Positions 41,847 through 50,532 of a stretch of 64,000 bases of DNA are shown here, in pieces. The DNA is from Burkholderiales bacterium (GTDB taxonomy: Bacteria; Pseudomonadota; Gammaproteobacteria; Burkholderiales; WYBJ01), in contig JADLAC010000054.1 of the NCBI GenBank assembly GCA_020848435.1, positions 25,588 to 89,587 on the forward strand. Direction: 5' to 3'. The translations under genes and the position numbers were made by a program. Position 1 is the first letter of the stretch. Every line of letters begins with the position of its first letter. The notes below the pieces were generated by a model. That model was not told where the DNA came from and made no database searches. It saw only the letters and a list, made by a program, of their open reading frames with translations.

Positions 41847-43223
41847 ATGATGACCCTTGTAGACGACGCGCGAGCGCGTGATGACGAGGAAATCCAATCG
41901 GTGCGCCGGCAAATGTTTCTCGACTTCTGCGCTCTCTTGGAAAGAAACCGGATACGGTATGTCATCCTGTCGGGCTACACCGAATACCCGGACAAGATCG
42001 CATCGGATATCGATTTCATGGTCGATGAGAGTGCGTTCGCGCGTCTACCCATGCTCTTCAGCAGCCCGGATGCGTTACCGGGCGCGCGCCTCGTCCAGTT
42101 TCTGAGGCACGAGACGACAGCTTGCTACTTCGTATTCGCCCGGCCCGTGCGTGAACGCATCGCCTACTTGCATCCGGATGCCTCGTCCAGCTATCGCCGT
42201 CGCGGCCGTCTCTGGCTCGACAGCGAAGACGTGCTTTCGACCAGGAGAATGTCGCCTTCCGGTTTCTGGATACCTGCGGCCGAACGGGAATTCGAATACT
42301 ACTTCGTCAAGCGAATCGACAAGGGATCGGTCGAGGAAGGCCACGTGCGCCAACTGGGCCTGCTGTTGGCGGAAGAACCACCCGCCTGCGCCGCGGTTCT
42401 TGCGCGCTACTACACGCGCCCGGAATGGGCGGCACAGATCGCCCGCGCCATTCGCGATCACGACATCGCATGGTTCGAGGAGCACATCGGGAAGTTGCGA
42501 TCCGATCTGCGCGCATCCCGTCCGCGCGAGGGCTTGATCGCGCGCGCCCTCGCTGGATTACGTGACCTGCAGCGGATGGCAAACCGGATCTTCCATCCGA
42601 GCGGGCTCGTGGTCGCGGTTCTAGGCCCCGATGGCAGCGGCAAGACCACCGTCATCGAGCACCTGGAGCGCGAGCTCGCCCCGGCATTCCGGCGCACGCG
42701 GCGGTTTCATTTGCGGCCGCATCGGGGGGCGGTCGCAGCGGCTAACAGGGTGACCAATCCGCACGATCAGAACCCTCGAGGCTACGCCGCCAGCGCACTC
42801 AAGATCATGTTGTTTCTTGCCTACTACGGGATCGGCTGGGTGACACTGGTCTTACCCGCCAAGCTTAGGTCTACCTTGATTGTCTTCGACAGGTATTACC
42901 ATGACATGCCGGTCGATCCCCTCCGATACCGGTTGCCCGAAACATTCGGACTTGTGCGTACGCTCGCACCGATGGTGCCTCGGCCCGATTTATGGCTCAT
43001 ATTGGCGGCGCCTCCGGAACAGCTCGTTTCCCGTAAAGGCGAGATCACGCTAGAGGCTGCGCACCGCCTATCGGCAGGCTATAGGCGGCTCGCGGATTTG
43101 CTTTCGGCCGCTATGCCTATCGACAGTGGTGCGCCTATGTCGGAGACACTTCGTAATGCCGCTTCGGCAGTTTGCGAGTTCATGGCGACACGCACGGCAC
43201 AGCGCATACAGGACATGGGTTGA
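41847..43223 (+). CDS. Nucleotidyltransferase-like / thymidylate-kinase-like two-domain protein
   Basis: About 458 aa in two parts. Residues ~20-200 resemble a nucleotidyltransferase fold of the NTP_transf_5 sort: YVILSGYTEYPDKIASDIDF, with an Asp-x-Asp pair. Residues ~255-450 form a P-loop kinase of thymidylate-kinase type: VLGPDGSGKTTVIEHL, then a LIVFDRYYHDM segment matching the DR(Y/F) motif of dTMP kinases. Substrates are unknown; a role in phosphorylating or activating a repeat-unit component is inference. An upstream GTG at 41802 would add 15 residues; neither start has an ideal Shine-Dalgarno. Located between epsI and a glycosyltransferase. Confidence 0.78.
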   Translation: MMTLVDDARARDDEEIQSVRRQMFLDFCALLERNRIRYVILSGYTEYPDKIASDIDFMVDESAFARLPMLFSSPDALPGARLVQFLRHETTACYFVFARPVRERIAYLHPDASSSYRRRGRLWLDSEDVLSTRRMSPSGFWIPAAEREFEYYFVKRIDKGSVEEGHVRQLGLLLAEEPPACAAVLARYYTRPEWAAQIARAIRDHDIAWFEEHIGKLRSDLRASRPREGLIARALAGLRDLQRMANRIFHPSGLVVAVLGPDGSGKTTVIEHLERELAPAFRRTRRFHLRPHRGAVAAANRVTNPHDQNPRGYAASALKIMLFLAYYGIGWVTLVLPAKLRSTLIVFDRYYHDMPVDPLRYRLPETFGLVRTLAPMVPRPDLWLILAAPPEQLVSRKGEITLEAAHRLSAGYRRLADLLSAAMPIDSGAPMSETLRNAASAVCEFMATRTAQRIQDMG

Positions 43224-43240
43224 CCTCAGGGTCTGGCATC

Positions 43241-44488
43241 ATGCGCATCCTGCTCTCCGCGTATGCATGCGAGCCAGGAAAGGGGTCCGAGCCCGGCGTC
43301 GGATGGAATTGGGCGGTAGAACTAGTTCGGCGTGGCCATCACGTCTGGGTCCTTACGCGTGCTAACAATCGCCCCATTATTGAGCAGGCGTACGCTCGCC
43401 TGAGGGCCGCGAATGTGCGTCAGCTTCGTTTCATTTACTACGACCTGCCGGCATGGGCCTCCTGGTGGAAACGGGGCTCATTTGGCGTCCATCTTTACTA
43501 CGCGCTCTGGCAACGCGCGATCCTGCCTATTGCGCGCTCGGCCCATCATACCCATGGTTTCCATGTGGTACACCATCTGACGTTTGGCGTTTGGCGGCAG
43601 CCCGCGCACTTGTACCGACTGGGTATACCGATGGTATTCGGTCCAGTAGGCGGTGGAGAGACGGCTCCATGGTCGCTATTGCTGGATCTGCCATCCTATG
43701 CGGATCGGTTCAAGGAGCTTCTTCGGACAGCGTGGAATGTCGCTGCATGCTTCAATCCGGCTGTTCGGAGATGTCTACGCAGTGCCGCATTTGTCGTCGC
43801 AAAGACCAGTGATACGGCCCGTTTGATCGAAAGGACAGGCGCCGAGTGCTTTCAGTCGATCGAGATTGGCATCGAATCTGTTAACGGCCGTACGTTGGCC
43901 TTAGAACCTTCGCGTGGGACGCTGAGATGCATCTACGCGGGGCGCCTGCTGGGGTGGAAGGGCGTTCACTTGGCATTGCGCGCCATTGCGATGGCGAGAG
44001 CGGCGAACGTCAACGCGACGTTGACAGTCGTGGGCCGTGGGCCACGATCCAGACCGCTGCGGCGAATGGCGAGAGAACTCGGTCTAGACAACCATGTGAG
44101 GTTCATCGATTGGATCGATCAGCCTTCGCTGTTTCAGGAGTTCCGTCGTCATGATCTGTTTCTGTTTCCTAGCCTGCACGATTCGAGCGGGAACGTAATT
44201 CTAGAATCGTTCTTGAATGGTCTTCCCGTGGTGGCTCTGAAGCTTGGTGGGCCGGGTGTGCTGGTTACTGAATCGTGCGGCAAGTTGATTGCAGTTTGCC
44301 GCACCAGCAAGCGCGAGCACGTGACTGGCGCGTTGGTTAGCGAGCTGGCAGCCTTGGCTCGGGATCCAGAAAGGCTTACAGCGCTGCGGGCGGGGGCCAT
44401 ACGGCGGGCGAACGATATGTCCTGGAGTGCCGCCGTAGCCAGGGTTTACGAACGCGTAGAAGCCGCGCACATAGATGCAGGGCGTTAG
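43241..44488 (+). CDS. Glycosyltransferase family 4
   Basis: GT-B fold sugar transferase of 415 aa. It starts MRILLSAYACEPGKGSEPG, the glycine-rich acceptor-side loop typical of this GT4 subgroup. The donor-binding half contains IYAGRLLGWKGVHLALRA and LFLFPSLHDSSGNVILESFL with the conserved Glu, placing it in group 1. Donor and acceptor cannot be deduced. GC content begins to drop here compared with the upstream eps genes. Upstream in-frame residues overlap the previous gene and were rejected. Confidence 0.9.
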   Translation: MRILLSAYACEPGKGSEPGVGWNWAVELVRRGHHVWVLTRANNRPIIEQAYARLRAANVRQLRFIYYDLPAWASWWKRGSFGVHLYYALWQRAILPIARSAHHTHGFHVVHHLTFGVWRQPAHLYRLGIPMVFGPVGGGETAPWSLLLDLPSYADRFKELLRTAWNVAACFNPAVRRCLRSAAFVVAKTSDTARLIERTGAECFQSIEIGIESVNGRTLALEPSRGTLRCIYAGRLLGWKGVHLALRAIAMARAANVNATLTVVGRGPRSRPLRRMARELGLDNHVRFIDWIDQPSLFQEFRRHDLFLFPSLHDSSGNVILESFLNGLPVVALKLGGPGVLVTESCGKLIAVCRTSKREHVTGALVSELAALARDPERLTALRAGAIRRANDMSWSAAVARVYERVEAAHIDAGR

Positions 44489-44491
44489 GAC

Positions 44492-46873
44492 TTGAGGACT
44501 ACCTCGTCACTGATTGAACCGACGTCGCACTTGTGGTCGCTCGGCGACCAGGCGCTAGTCAGCGGTTCGAATTTCGTAACAGGAGTCGTACTTGCCAGAA
44601 CCCTGGGTGTGGAAGGATTCGGAGCTTATGTAGTTGCGCAGATGTACCTGCTTTATTCGAATACCTTCCAAATGTCTCTGATAGCAGCGCCAATGATGAC
44701 CGTCGTGCCGGCCCATCGCGAAGGTCGCCACCAATTGGAGGTGCTCCGCGGGTTCATGGGATGCTCGATTCTGGTCGCTTTTGCAAGCATCCTGGGGGTT
44801 CTCCTACTGAGCGCTGTTCTGGGGCTCGCATCAACGCATTTGAGCGTTGGCCCACTGGGTCCTCCCTTGGCGGGCGCCATGTTCGCTTTTCAGTTGCAGG
44901 ATTGGGTAAGAAGAGCACTCTATGTGGAATTGAGAAACCGCCGTGTCTTCCTATCGGACGCGGCAGCGTACGGAGGCCAATTCATTACGCTTGCAGCACT
45001 GTATATGAACGGTGCCCTTACGCCTGAGACAGCACTCTGGGCACTAGCCGTATGTTTCCTCATTTCAGCCGGCGTCACCCTCGCGGTTTCCCAGTACTGG
45101 CCTAATCTGCGTATGGCGATAGATGTTGCGCGATCCCACTGGCGAGCAAGTCGCGATCTCTTCGCTACCTGGCAACTTCAGTGGTTGGGCTCGCAAGGGG
45201 TAATCCTACTAGGTACGGGCATGGTCGGTCAGCACGCGGCTGGTGCTATTCGAGCAGCCCAGAATCTGCTAGGGCCAGTGAATGCGCTCTACCAGTGGAT
45301 GGATAACGTTGTGCCCGTAAAGTCCTCTGCGAGATTACGCGATGGGGGCATCACGTCGCTGCGCGCGTACCTCTGGCGGATCGGTTGGACGGGCACGGTG
45401 CTTTTGAGCTTGCTTGTGGCAGTGCTGGTGGTCGTCGACCAGTGGCTGATCGTCTTTCTCTATGGGGAGGAGTACCGGGCATTCGCCGTTCTCGTGGTAC
45501 TTCACGGTGTGTACTATCTCATCGCACACGGTTATCGGATGGTTGCTACCTACTATCGGACCATCGGCCGTACGCAGGTGCTCGCGCAGGCGAGCTTATG
45601 GTGGGCTTTTTGCGCAGTAGGTTCCGCCTTCCTCACGGTGACCCCCTTGGCCGACCGCGGGATAATGATCGCGCTCATGGCCGGACAGATTGCGGGTCTT
45701 GGATATCTGCTGTGGACAGGCTCGGCTTCCAAGCTCGCCGGGCGCGATAACGAATTTGCTGCTCGGTTTGTGAGGCTTCCGCGTAAGTTTGGAATGCCCA
45801 CGCTAATGATCCCTTGCGCAAATATTCACGTCTTGCGCTCAGCGTTGCAGATGTACTACCCGTCGAAGTGGACGGGCCGAGCATATCGGCTTCTGATTTC
45901 GCGCCTACTGCCTTGGTCGGTGAGAGTTGGAGCGCTGCGGCCTGTCCGCTCACTAGATCCATGGTGTCCCACTCTCGCCAGCATGCTGGCCACTATCCCG
46001 AACGCGGACATCCGGTACGTTGGCCTGCTAATCGGAGCTTTGCGCCGACCCGCTAAGCTCACTTGCAAGGTGATGGATTCAAGAGGCGTGCCAATGGCAT
46101 ACATGCGGATAGCGAGATCGGCGGCCGCGGATGTTATTCTTAGACGTGAAATGGATGTGCTGCAACGCATGCAGAAGATGCCTGTGCGGAACTCAGTGCC
46201 GAGCGTGCTGGCCGCGGGTACGCATGAATACGGGGGCAGCTTTTTCTTCGCGGAATCACCCGGGCCCGACCGGCCGGCACCATGTAGCCTTGGCCGAGTT
46301 CATTTCGAATTCTTACGCGGGTTGGCAACAAACTCGCTGATAGATTGGAGGGATGTAGTCGACAGCTTAGAAGTGCAAACCTCGTCGCTGATCGACCGAT
46401 GTCCCTATCCCCAAGTCTCGCTAGCGTTACAGCGGTTACGTAGGGCATGCTCATTTCAGGTAAAGGCATGCATAGAGCATGGGGACTTCGCACCATGGAA
46501 CATCCGCGAGCGCCCGACAGGAGAGCTGTTTGTGCTGGATTGGGAACATGCGCGACTTGAAGGTCTACCTTGGCTTGACGCACTCCACTTTCAGTTCCAG
46601 TGGGACGCGCTAGTGCGGAGAAGGTCACCGAGAGCGGTAGCGCGCGCTCTGGAGAGTGTCTTCCGGAAGGCGGCGGCGGATCCCTACAAAGGCCTCATAC
46701 CCGACCAAGTGGAATGCGAGAGGGCGCTAATACTCGTTTACGTTGTGCGCAGCCTGCTGGAAGGGCTGAGAGACGGACACGGGCAGGAATCGTTCGCGCA
46801 GCATGCGCGCCGAACCGTTCTGGAACTTCTCATGGGTGCGTCGTCCGTCGGCGTTTACTCACCACGCGGGTAG
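44492..46873 (+). CDS. Wzx-type flippase fused to an APH-like phosphotransferase domain
   Basis: A continuous 793-aa frame. Residues 1-~420 are a polysaccharide flippase/MATE-like membrane protein: ALVSGSNFVTGVVLARTLGV at the N-terminus and about 10-12 hydrophobic segments. Residues ~500-793 are soluble and look like an aminoglycoside-phosphotransferase/choline-kinase fold: RREMDVLQRM, then EHGDFAPWN (His663, Asp665, Asn670) and LDWEHA (Asp683), the Brenner-type catalytic and metal motifs. There is no stop or frameshift between the halves. The start appears to be a TTG at 44492, four bases after the previous stop; no better start was found. Function of the fusion is unknown to me. Confidence 0.82.
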   Translation: MRTTSSLIEPTSHLWSLGDQALVSGSNFVTGVVLARTLGVEGFGAYVVAQMYLLYSNTFQMSLIAAPMMTVVPAHREGRHQLEVLRGFMGCSILVAFASILGVLLLSAVLGLASTHLSVGPLGPPLAGAMFAFQLQDWVRRALYVELRNRRVFLSDAAAYGGQFITLAALYMNGALTPETALWALAVCFLISAGVTLAVSQYWPNLRMAIDVARSHWRASRDLFATWQLQWLGSQGVILLGTGMVGQHAAGAIRAAQNLLGPVNALYQWMDNVVPVKSSARLRDGGITSLRAYLWRIGWTGTVLLSLLVAVLVVVDQWLIVFLYGEEYRAFAVLVVLHGVYYLIAHGYRMVATYYRTIGRTQVLAQASLWWAFCAVGSAFLTVTPLADRGIMIALMAGQIAGLGYLLWTGSASKLAGRDNEFAARFVRLPRKFGMPTLMIPCANIHVLRSALQMYYPSKWTGRAYRLLISRLLPWSVRVGALRPVRSLDPWCPTLASMLATIPNADIRYVGLLIGALRRPAKLTCKVMDSRGVPMAYMRIARSAAADVILRREMDVLQRMQKMPVRNSVPSVLAAGTHEYGGSFFFAESPGPDRPAPCSLGRVHFEFLRGLATNSLIDWRDVVDSLEVQTSSLIDRCPYPQVSLALQRLRRACSFQVKACIEHGDFAPWNIRERPTGELFVLDWEHARLEGLPWLDALHFQFQWDALVRRRSPRAVARALESVFRKAAADPYKGLIPDQVECERALILVYVVRSLLEGLRDGHGQESFAQHARRTVLELLMGASSVGVYSPRG

Positions 46874-46911
46874 CGCTTGCTCTGTAGGCATTGCGAGATT
46901 GGAGGAAATCG

Positions 46912-48405
46912 GTGACAGCCAACACGAGAAGGATGGGTGGTCTGGTCGTGAGCGCATTAGTTTCGGGTGCGCTGGCGGTCTTTCTCGGACTGATGGCGGC
47001 CGTTGCACCGGTACTCGCAATACTCACGACCCTGCTCGCTGTTTCCGCGCTTACATTGGTGGGGGGCTACGCCTGGGCGCGTCATCTGGCCGAGGGACGG
47101 AGTGTGCTCGCCGTGTATCTGTTGCTTCTGTGGGTATGGATCATCAATATGCCAGCGATTGTTGCATTTGATATCCGCAACATCGTTCGCCCGGAGTTGT
47201 TCAATCCGCAGTCAATTGGGCGCATAGCGTTGTTCTTCACTGTCGGTTTCCTGTTCCTGGTTAACTACCTTCGGACACCAGAGTCGGATCGAGTGAAGCT
47301 GGCCCATTGGCCTGTGGTGTTCGGTATACCCATTCTCATGTTGTCGTGGTACGCGATCGATTCCCTACTGGTGCTCGATGGACAGGAACTGTTGCTGGCG
47401 CTCTTCCGCGTGTCGGAGTGGGTGTTGTTGCTCCTCTTGCTCGCAGCGGTCATCGCGCGGGCGCCATCGGACGTAACCCAGCTGCAAAATTGGCTGTTGC
47501 GGGTGCCATTTGCCGTACTCGTCTTTTCGTTACTCATAACCATCGTGGTCTTGCCCATCGCCCCAGGCCGCGCATACTTCGTCGGTGCTTCCGGAATAGG
47601 TCGTTTAGGCAATCCTTTCGCGCATCCAAATACTCTCGGCGTACTTGCTGGCATGGCCTTCTTCTATTTCTTGGAAAAGCGGCCGCGGTTCTATTGGTTT
47701 GGGCTGGTGTTGTCACTCGCCACTATGCTCGCGACTTACTCTCGCGGCGCCTGGGTCGGTTTTGCCTTGGCAAGTGGGGTGTACATGGTGATGCGACCAC
47801 GGAGCCTAGTATCAAAAGCGTTCTTAGTTATGGGAGCCGCCGGCCTGCTAACGCTGGCATGGGCGACGCACGACCTATACTTATCGGCTGCTCAGAAAAT
47901 CCTGTCGCGAGGCGGCGATGTCACTAATCTTCAAACAGCGTCCGAACGCACCGAGGTATGGCGGGCCGCGAAGATCTTGATCTCGCAATCGCCTTGGCTT
48001 GGACATGGCTTTGTCGCCGGGCCGAAGAAGCTGAATGAAGTCATGGCGGGCGGTAGAACCGGCTCGTACTTTCGGGCGGCGCATGCACATAACGAGTTTG
48101 TTCAAACTCAAATTAATGCGGGGGTGCCGGCAACGCTATTGGTCGTTCTATTCTTTTTTCGGGCAATGTACCTGCTGGTGGCCCTGTCGCGTTACGCCGA
48201 TGGCACCGTAGCGCGTTGCGTGACGGCATGGTGGCTGATGCTTTGGACGTTTGGACTGCTTACGCCCACTCTTAGCGGGCAATTGCTCGTCTTGGGAAGT
48301 CTCCTCATGTACATCCACGTCATGTTGGAGTTCGTTTATTTCAGATGCGTAGGCTACGCGAGGCGTGGGGCGTTCCCCTATCGGAACATGCGCGTGGTTG
48401 CGTAG
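46912..48405 (+). CDS. O-antigen ligase/polymerase-like membrane protein (Wzy_C)
   Basis: 497 aa, about 11-12 hydrophobic segments. The large loop in the second half contains ASERTEVWRAAKILISQSPW followed by HAHNEFVQTQINAGVPATLL, the arrangement of the Wzy_C/WaaL superfamily (the His is functionally important in ligases). In this locus it is the best candidate for the repeat-unit polymerase. The GTG at 46912 has an excellent Shine-Dalgarno (GGAGGA at 46901-46906); an upstream TTG was rejected on that basis. Confidence 0.86.
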   Translation: MTANTRRMGGLVVSALVSGALAVFLGLMAAVAPVLAILTTLLAVSALTLVGGYAWARHLAEGRSVLAVYLLLLWVWIINMPAIVAFDIRNIVRPELFNPQSIGRIALFFTVGFLFLVNYLRTPESDRVKLAHWPVVFGIPILMLSWYAIDSLLVLDGQELLLALFRVSEWVLLLLLLAAVIARAPSDVTQLQNWLLRVPFAVLVFSLLITIVVLPIAPGRAYFVGASGIGRLGNPFAHPNTLGVLAGMAFFYFLEKRPRFYWFGLVLSLATMLATYSRGAWVGFALASGVYMVMRPRSLVSKAFLVMGAAGLLTLAWATHDLYLSAAQKILSRGGDVTNLQTASERTEVWRAAKILISQSPWLGHGFVAGPKKLNEVMAGGRTGSYFRAAHAHNEFVQTQINAGVPATLLVVLFFFRAMYLLVALSRYADGTVARCVTAWWLMLWTFGLLTPTLSGQLLVLGSLLMYIHVMLEFVYFRCVGYARRGAFPYRNMRVVA

Positions 48406-48414
48406 GAGAGAAAG

Positions 48415-50532
48415 ATGCGCAAAGCACTCAGTGTCTTGCTAGTCATATGCGCCTACTTCGTCCTGTTGTCTGCCAGTGCACTAGCTCAATCGGAGTTGAG
48501 CCGACCGGTGGTGCCGCGTCCCAAAGCGGGTAGCTATGTCGTCGCGCGGGATGGGCAATTCTTTCTAGAGAACAGTCGGATCCGGTTTTGGGGATTCAAC
48601 GTACAAGCGGCGGCGCATCCATCCAAGGCAGAGATGACTCAGCTCGCCGAACGGCTTGCGCTTTTGGGTATCAACTCGGTACGCCTTTGGCCGGGGCAGG
48701 GAACGTTTTATTCTGCGGCCTCAGCTCGGGCGCGCAGCTTCGTCGCAAGATCTGTGGGTGACGGATCACTCCTGGATCGATACGATTTTCTAGTTTCAGA
48801 GCTGAAACGAAATGGGATATTCATACAGAACACCGGCCTTCATTTTGTTGATATCGAGGCGATCGCGGCGTGGCCGGATTCGGAAATGCGCGCCATTCTC
48901 GGGCCTCGGCCGGACCCCGCGGAGATTAGGAAGTTGCATGGTATTGCCCCCTACCTGTCGTCGGGTTGGGAATCCATGTTACACGCGCACATTCGAAATT
49001 ATCTGACTCACGTCAATCCATACACGGGGGCGTCCTATGCGGACGAGCCGATTATTGCGGGCTGGGAGCTGGCCAATGAAAGCGGCTTCATGCATTGCAT
49101 GCTTCGTAAAGCATGCGTGGAAAGCCTGCCGGTAGCCCTGCGAACTCTGCTAGAACAGCAATGGGTCGCGTATCTTGAAGCAAATGGGGGGAGGGGGGTC
49201 GACCGAAGACTTCCCGTGTTCGAAGAGACATGGGACCGCGCGGCGTCTGATGTTCACGCGAGTTACCGGGAGTTCGTGCACAACAAGTTTGTAGAAACAA
49301 ATCGGCGCCTCGAAAAGTCGGCCCGAGGAATGGCGCCTGCTGGCAAAGGAGTTGCAGTTCAGCCGTTCACCTATAGCACACAGGCAGGCGATCCCTTGCT
49401 CGTTGCGCGTGCCGCGCACGCAGCCGGTGACTACTCCGCGATCGGCGCATACCAAACACCCCTGAGCAGGGCACGAAGCAACCCGTTCTACCCGTTTCGG
49501 CTACATCTCTCGGTTCCCAGCTATTACAACTTCAATTTCGGGGCGGTCGAAGGCAAGCCTACCGTCGTGTACGAGAACAGTTTCTTTAGACCTTATCCAT
49601 ACCGAGTGGAATGGGCGTGGGCCCTGCTCTACCTGGCCGCTACCCAGGACTGGGATGGATTGTATCTATACACTCTCGGACAGCCGTGGGCGACCTACTC
49701 AATGGAGCAAGGTACGGCGGAGTATGGTCACAGGCCCCTGCCTATTCCGACATTGAGCAAGGGTGTGGATACTGGGTTCCATCACGGCGGCGACGAGGTC
49801 ACCGTCTCGTCATGGGTCGCAGCGGGGTTGGCATTTCTCAACGGACGCCTGCCTCCCGCGCGTGCGGCCACGCGCTTCTCTTTCGATGCGGTTCACGTGT
49901 TCGGCCCAGCTCCGGGCTACTGCGAGGGGCCCTCGGGCTGCGCCGGAGGCGTGCAGATAGTCGCTAGGATGAATGAGGTTTCGGCGCAGTCGGCCGTTAG
50001 ACTCGCCTTTCCCGGCTCGCCGGCGCTTCCAGCGACTGCGAAGCTCGGAGCCGAATCCGGCAGCTCCATGCGATTGGATCGAACCGTACCGCGGCTCGTG
50101 ATTGATACGCCGAGCGCAAAAGCGATAGTCGGCGTACTGGAGGGTCGCTTTCAGTTTGAAGGCGGCTTCGCGATCGAGTTCTCAGGTCGTCAGTTTGGGT
50201 TCGTTTCATTGAATTCAGCTGACGGGCGAAATCTTACTGAATCTCGCAATGCCCGGTTGTACTCCGCTGGCTTGGCAGCCAATACAGGTTTTAGATTTGC
50301 GCCGGAGAAAGTGGATTTCGGGCGAGCGACCGGGGTGATTGCCGGTGTGGAGAGCGTCGGCAGCGCACCCGTGTTACACGATCGGGTCGCTTTCGCGCTG
50401 TACATGCCCGATAGTTCGCGTGCGCTTCGGAGATTCGACTTCAATCTTCGGAATTATCGGTCGGAAGTGAGCGTGCGTACTATTACTGTGGACGCGGAGG
50501 AACCGCTTTTTATTGGCGAGATCGTTCGGTGA
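48415..50532 (+). CDS. Secreted glycoside hydrolase-like protein (GH-A clan)
   Basis: 705 aa with a signal peptide (about 1-24, ending ALAQ). Residues 40-~420 form a TIM-barrel like cellulase-type hydrolases: FWGFNVQ near 58, LGINSVRLWP near 84, GWELANES with Glu222 after Asn (acid/base position), and TVVYENSFF with Glu387 (candidate nucleophile). The ~280-residue C-terminal part is beta-rich and unrecognised. Family number cannot be set by eye. A purine-rich GGAGAGAAAG precedes the ATG. It may trim or edit the exported polysaccharide. The stop overlaps the next start (GTGA). Confidence 0.8.
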   Translation: MRKALSVLLVICAYFVLLSASALAQSELSRPVVPRPKAGSYVVARDGQFFLENSRIRFWGFNVQAAAHPSKAEMTQLAERLALLGINSVRLWPGQGTFYSAASARARSFVARSVGDGSLLDRYDFLVSELKRNGIFIQNTGLHFVDIEAIAAWPDSEMRAILGPRPDPAEIRKLHGIAPYLSSGWESMLHAHIRNYLTHVNPYTGASYADEPIIAGWELANESGFMHCMLRKACVESLPVALRTLLEQQWVAYLEANGGRGVDRRLPVFEETWDRAASDVHASYREFVHNKFVETNRRLEKSARGMAPAGKGVAVQPFTYSTQAGDPLLVARAAHAAGDYSAIGAYQTPLSRARSNPFYPFRLHLSVPSYYNFNFGAVEGKPTVVYENSFFRPYPYRVEWAWALLYLAATQDWDGLYLYTLGQPWATYSMEQGTAEYGHRPLPIPTLSKGVDTGFHHGGDEVTVSSWVAAGLAFLNGRLPPARAATRFSFDAVHVFGPAPGYCEGPSGCAGGVQIVARMNEVSAQSAVRLAFPGSPALPATAKLGAESGSSMRLDRTVPRLVIDTPSAKAIVGVLEGRFQFEGGFAIEFSGRQFGFVSLNSADGRNLTESRNARLYSAGLAANTGFRFAPEKVDFGRATGVIAGVESVGSAPVLHDRVAFALYMPDSSRALRRFDFNLRNYRSEVSVRTITVDAEEPLFIGEIVR

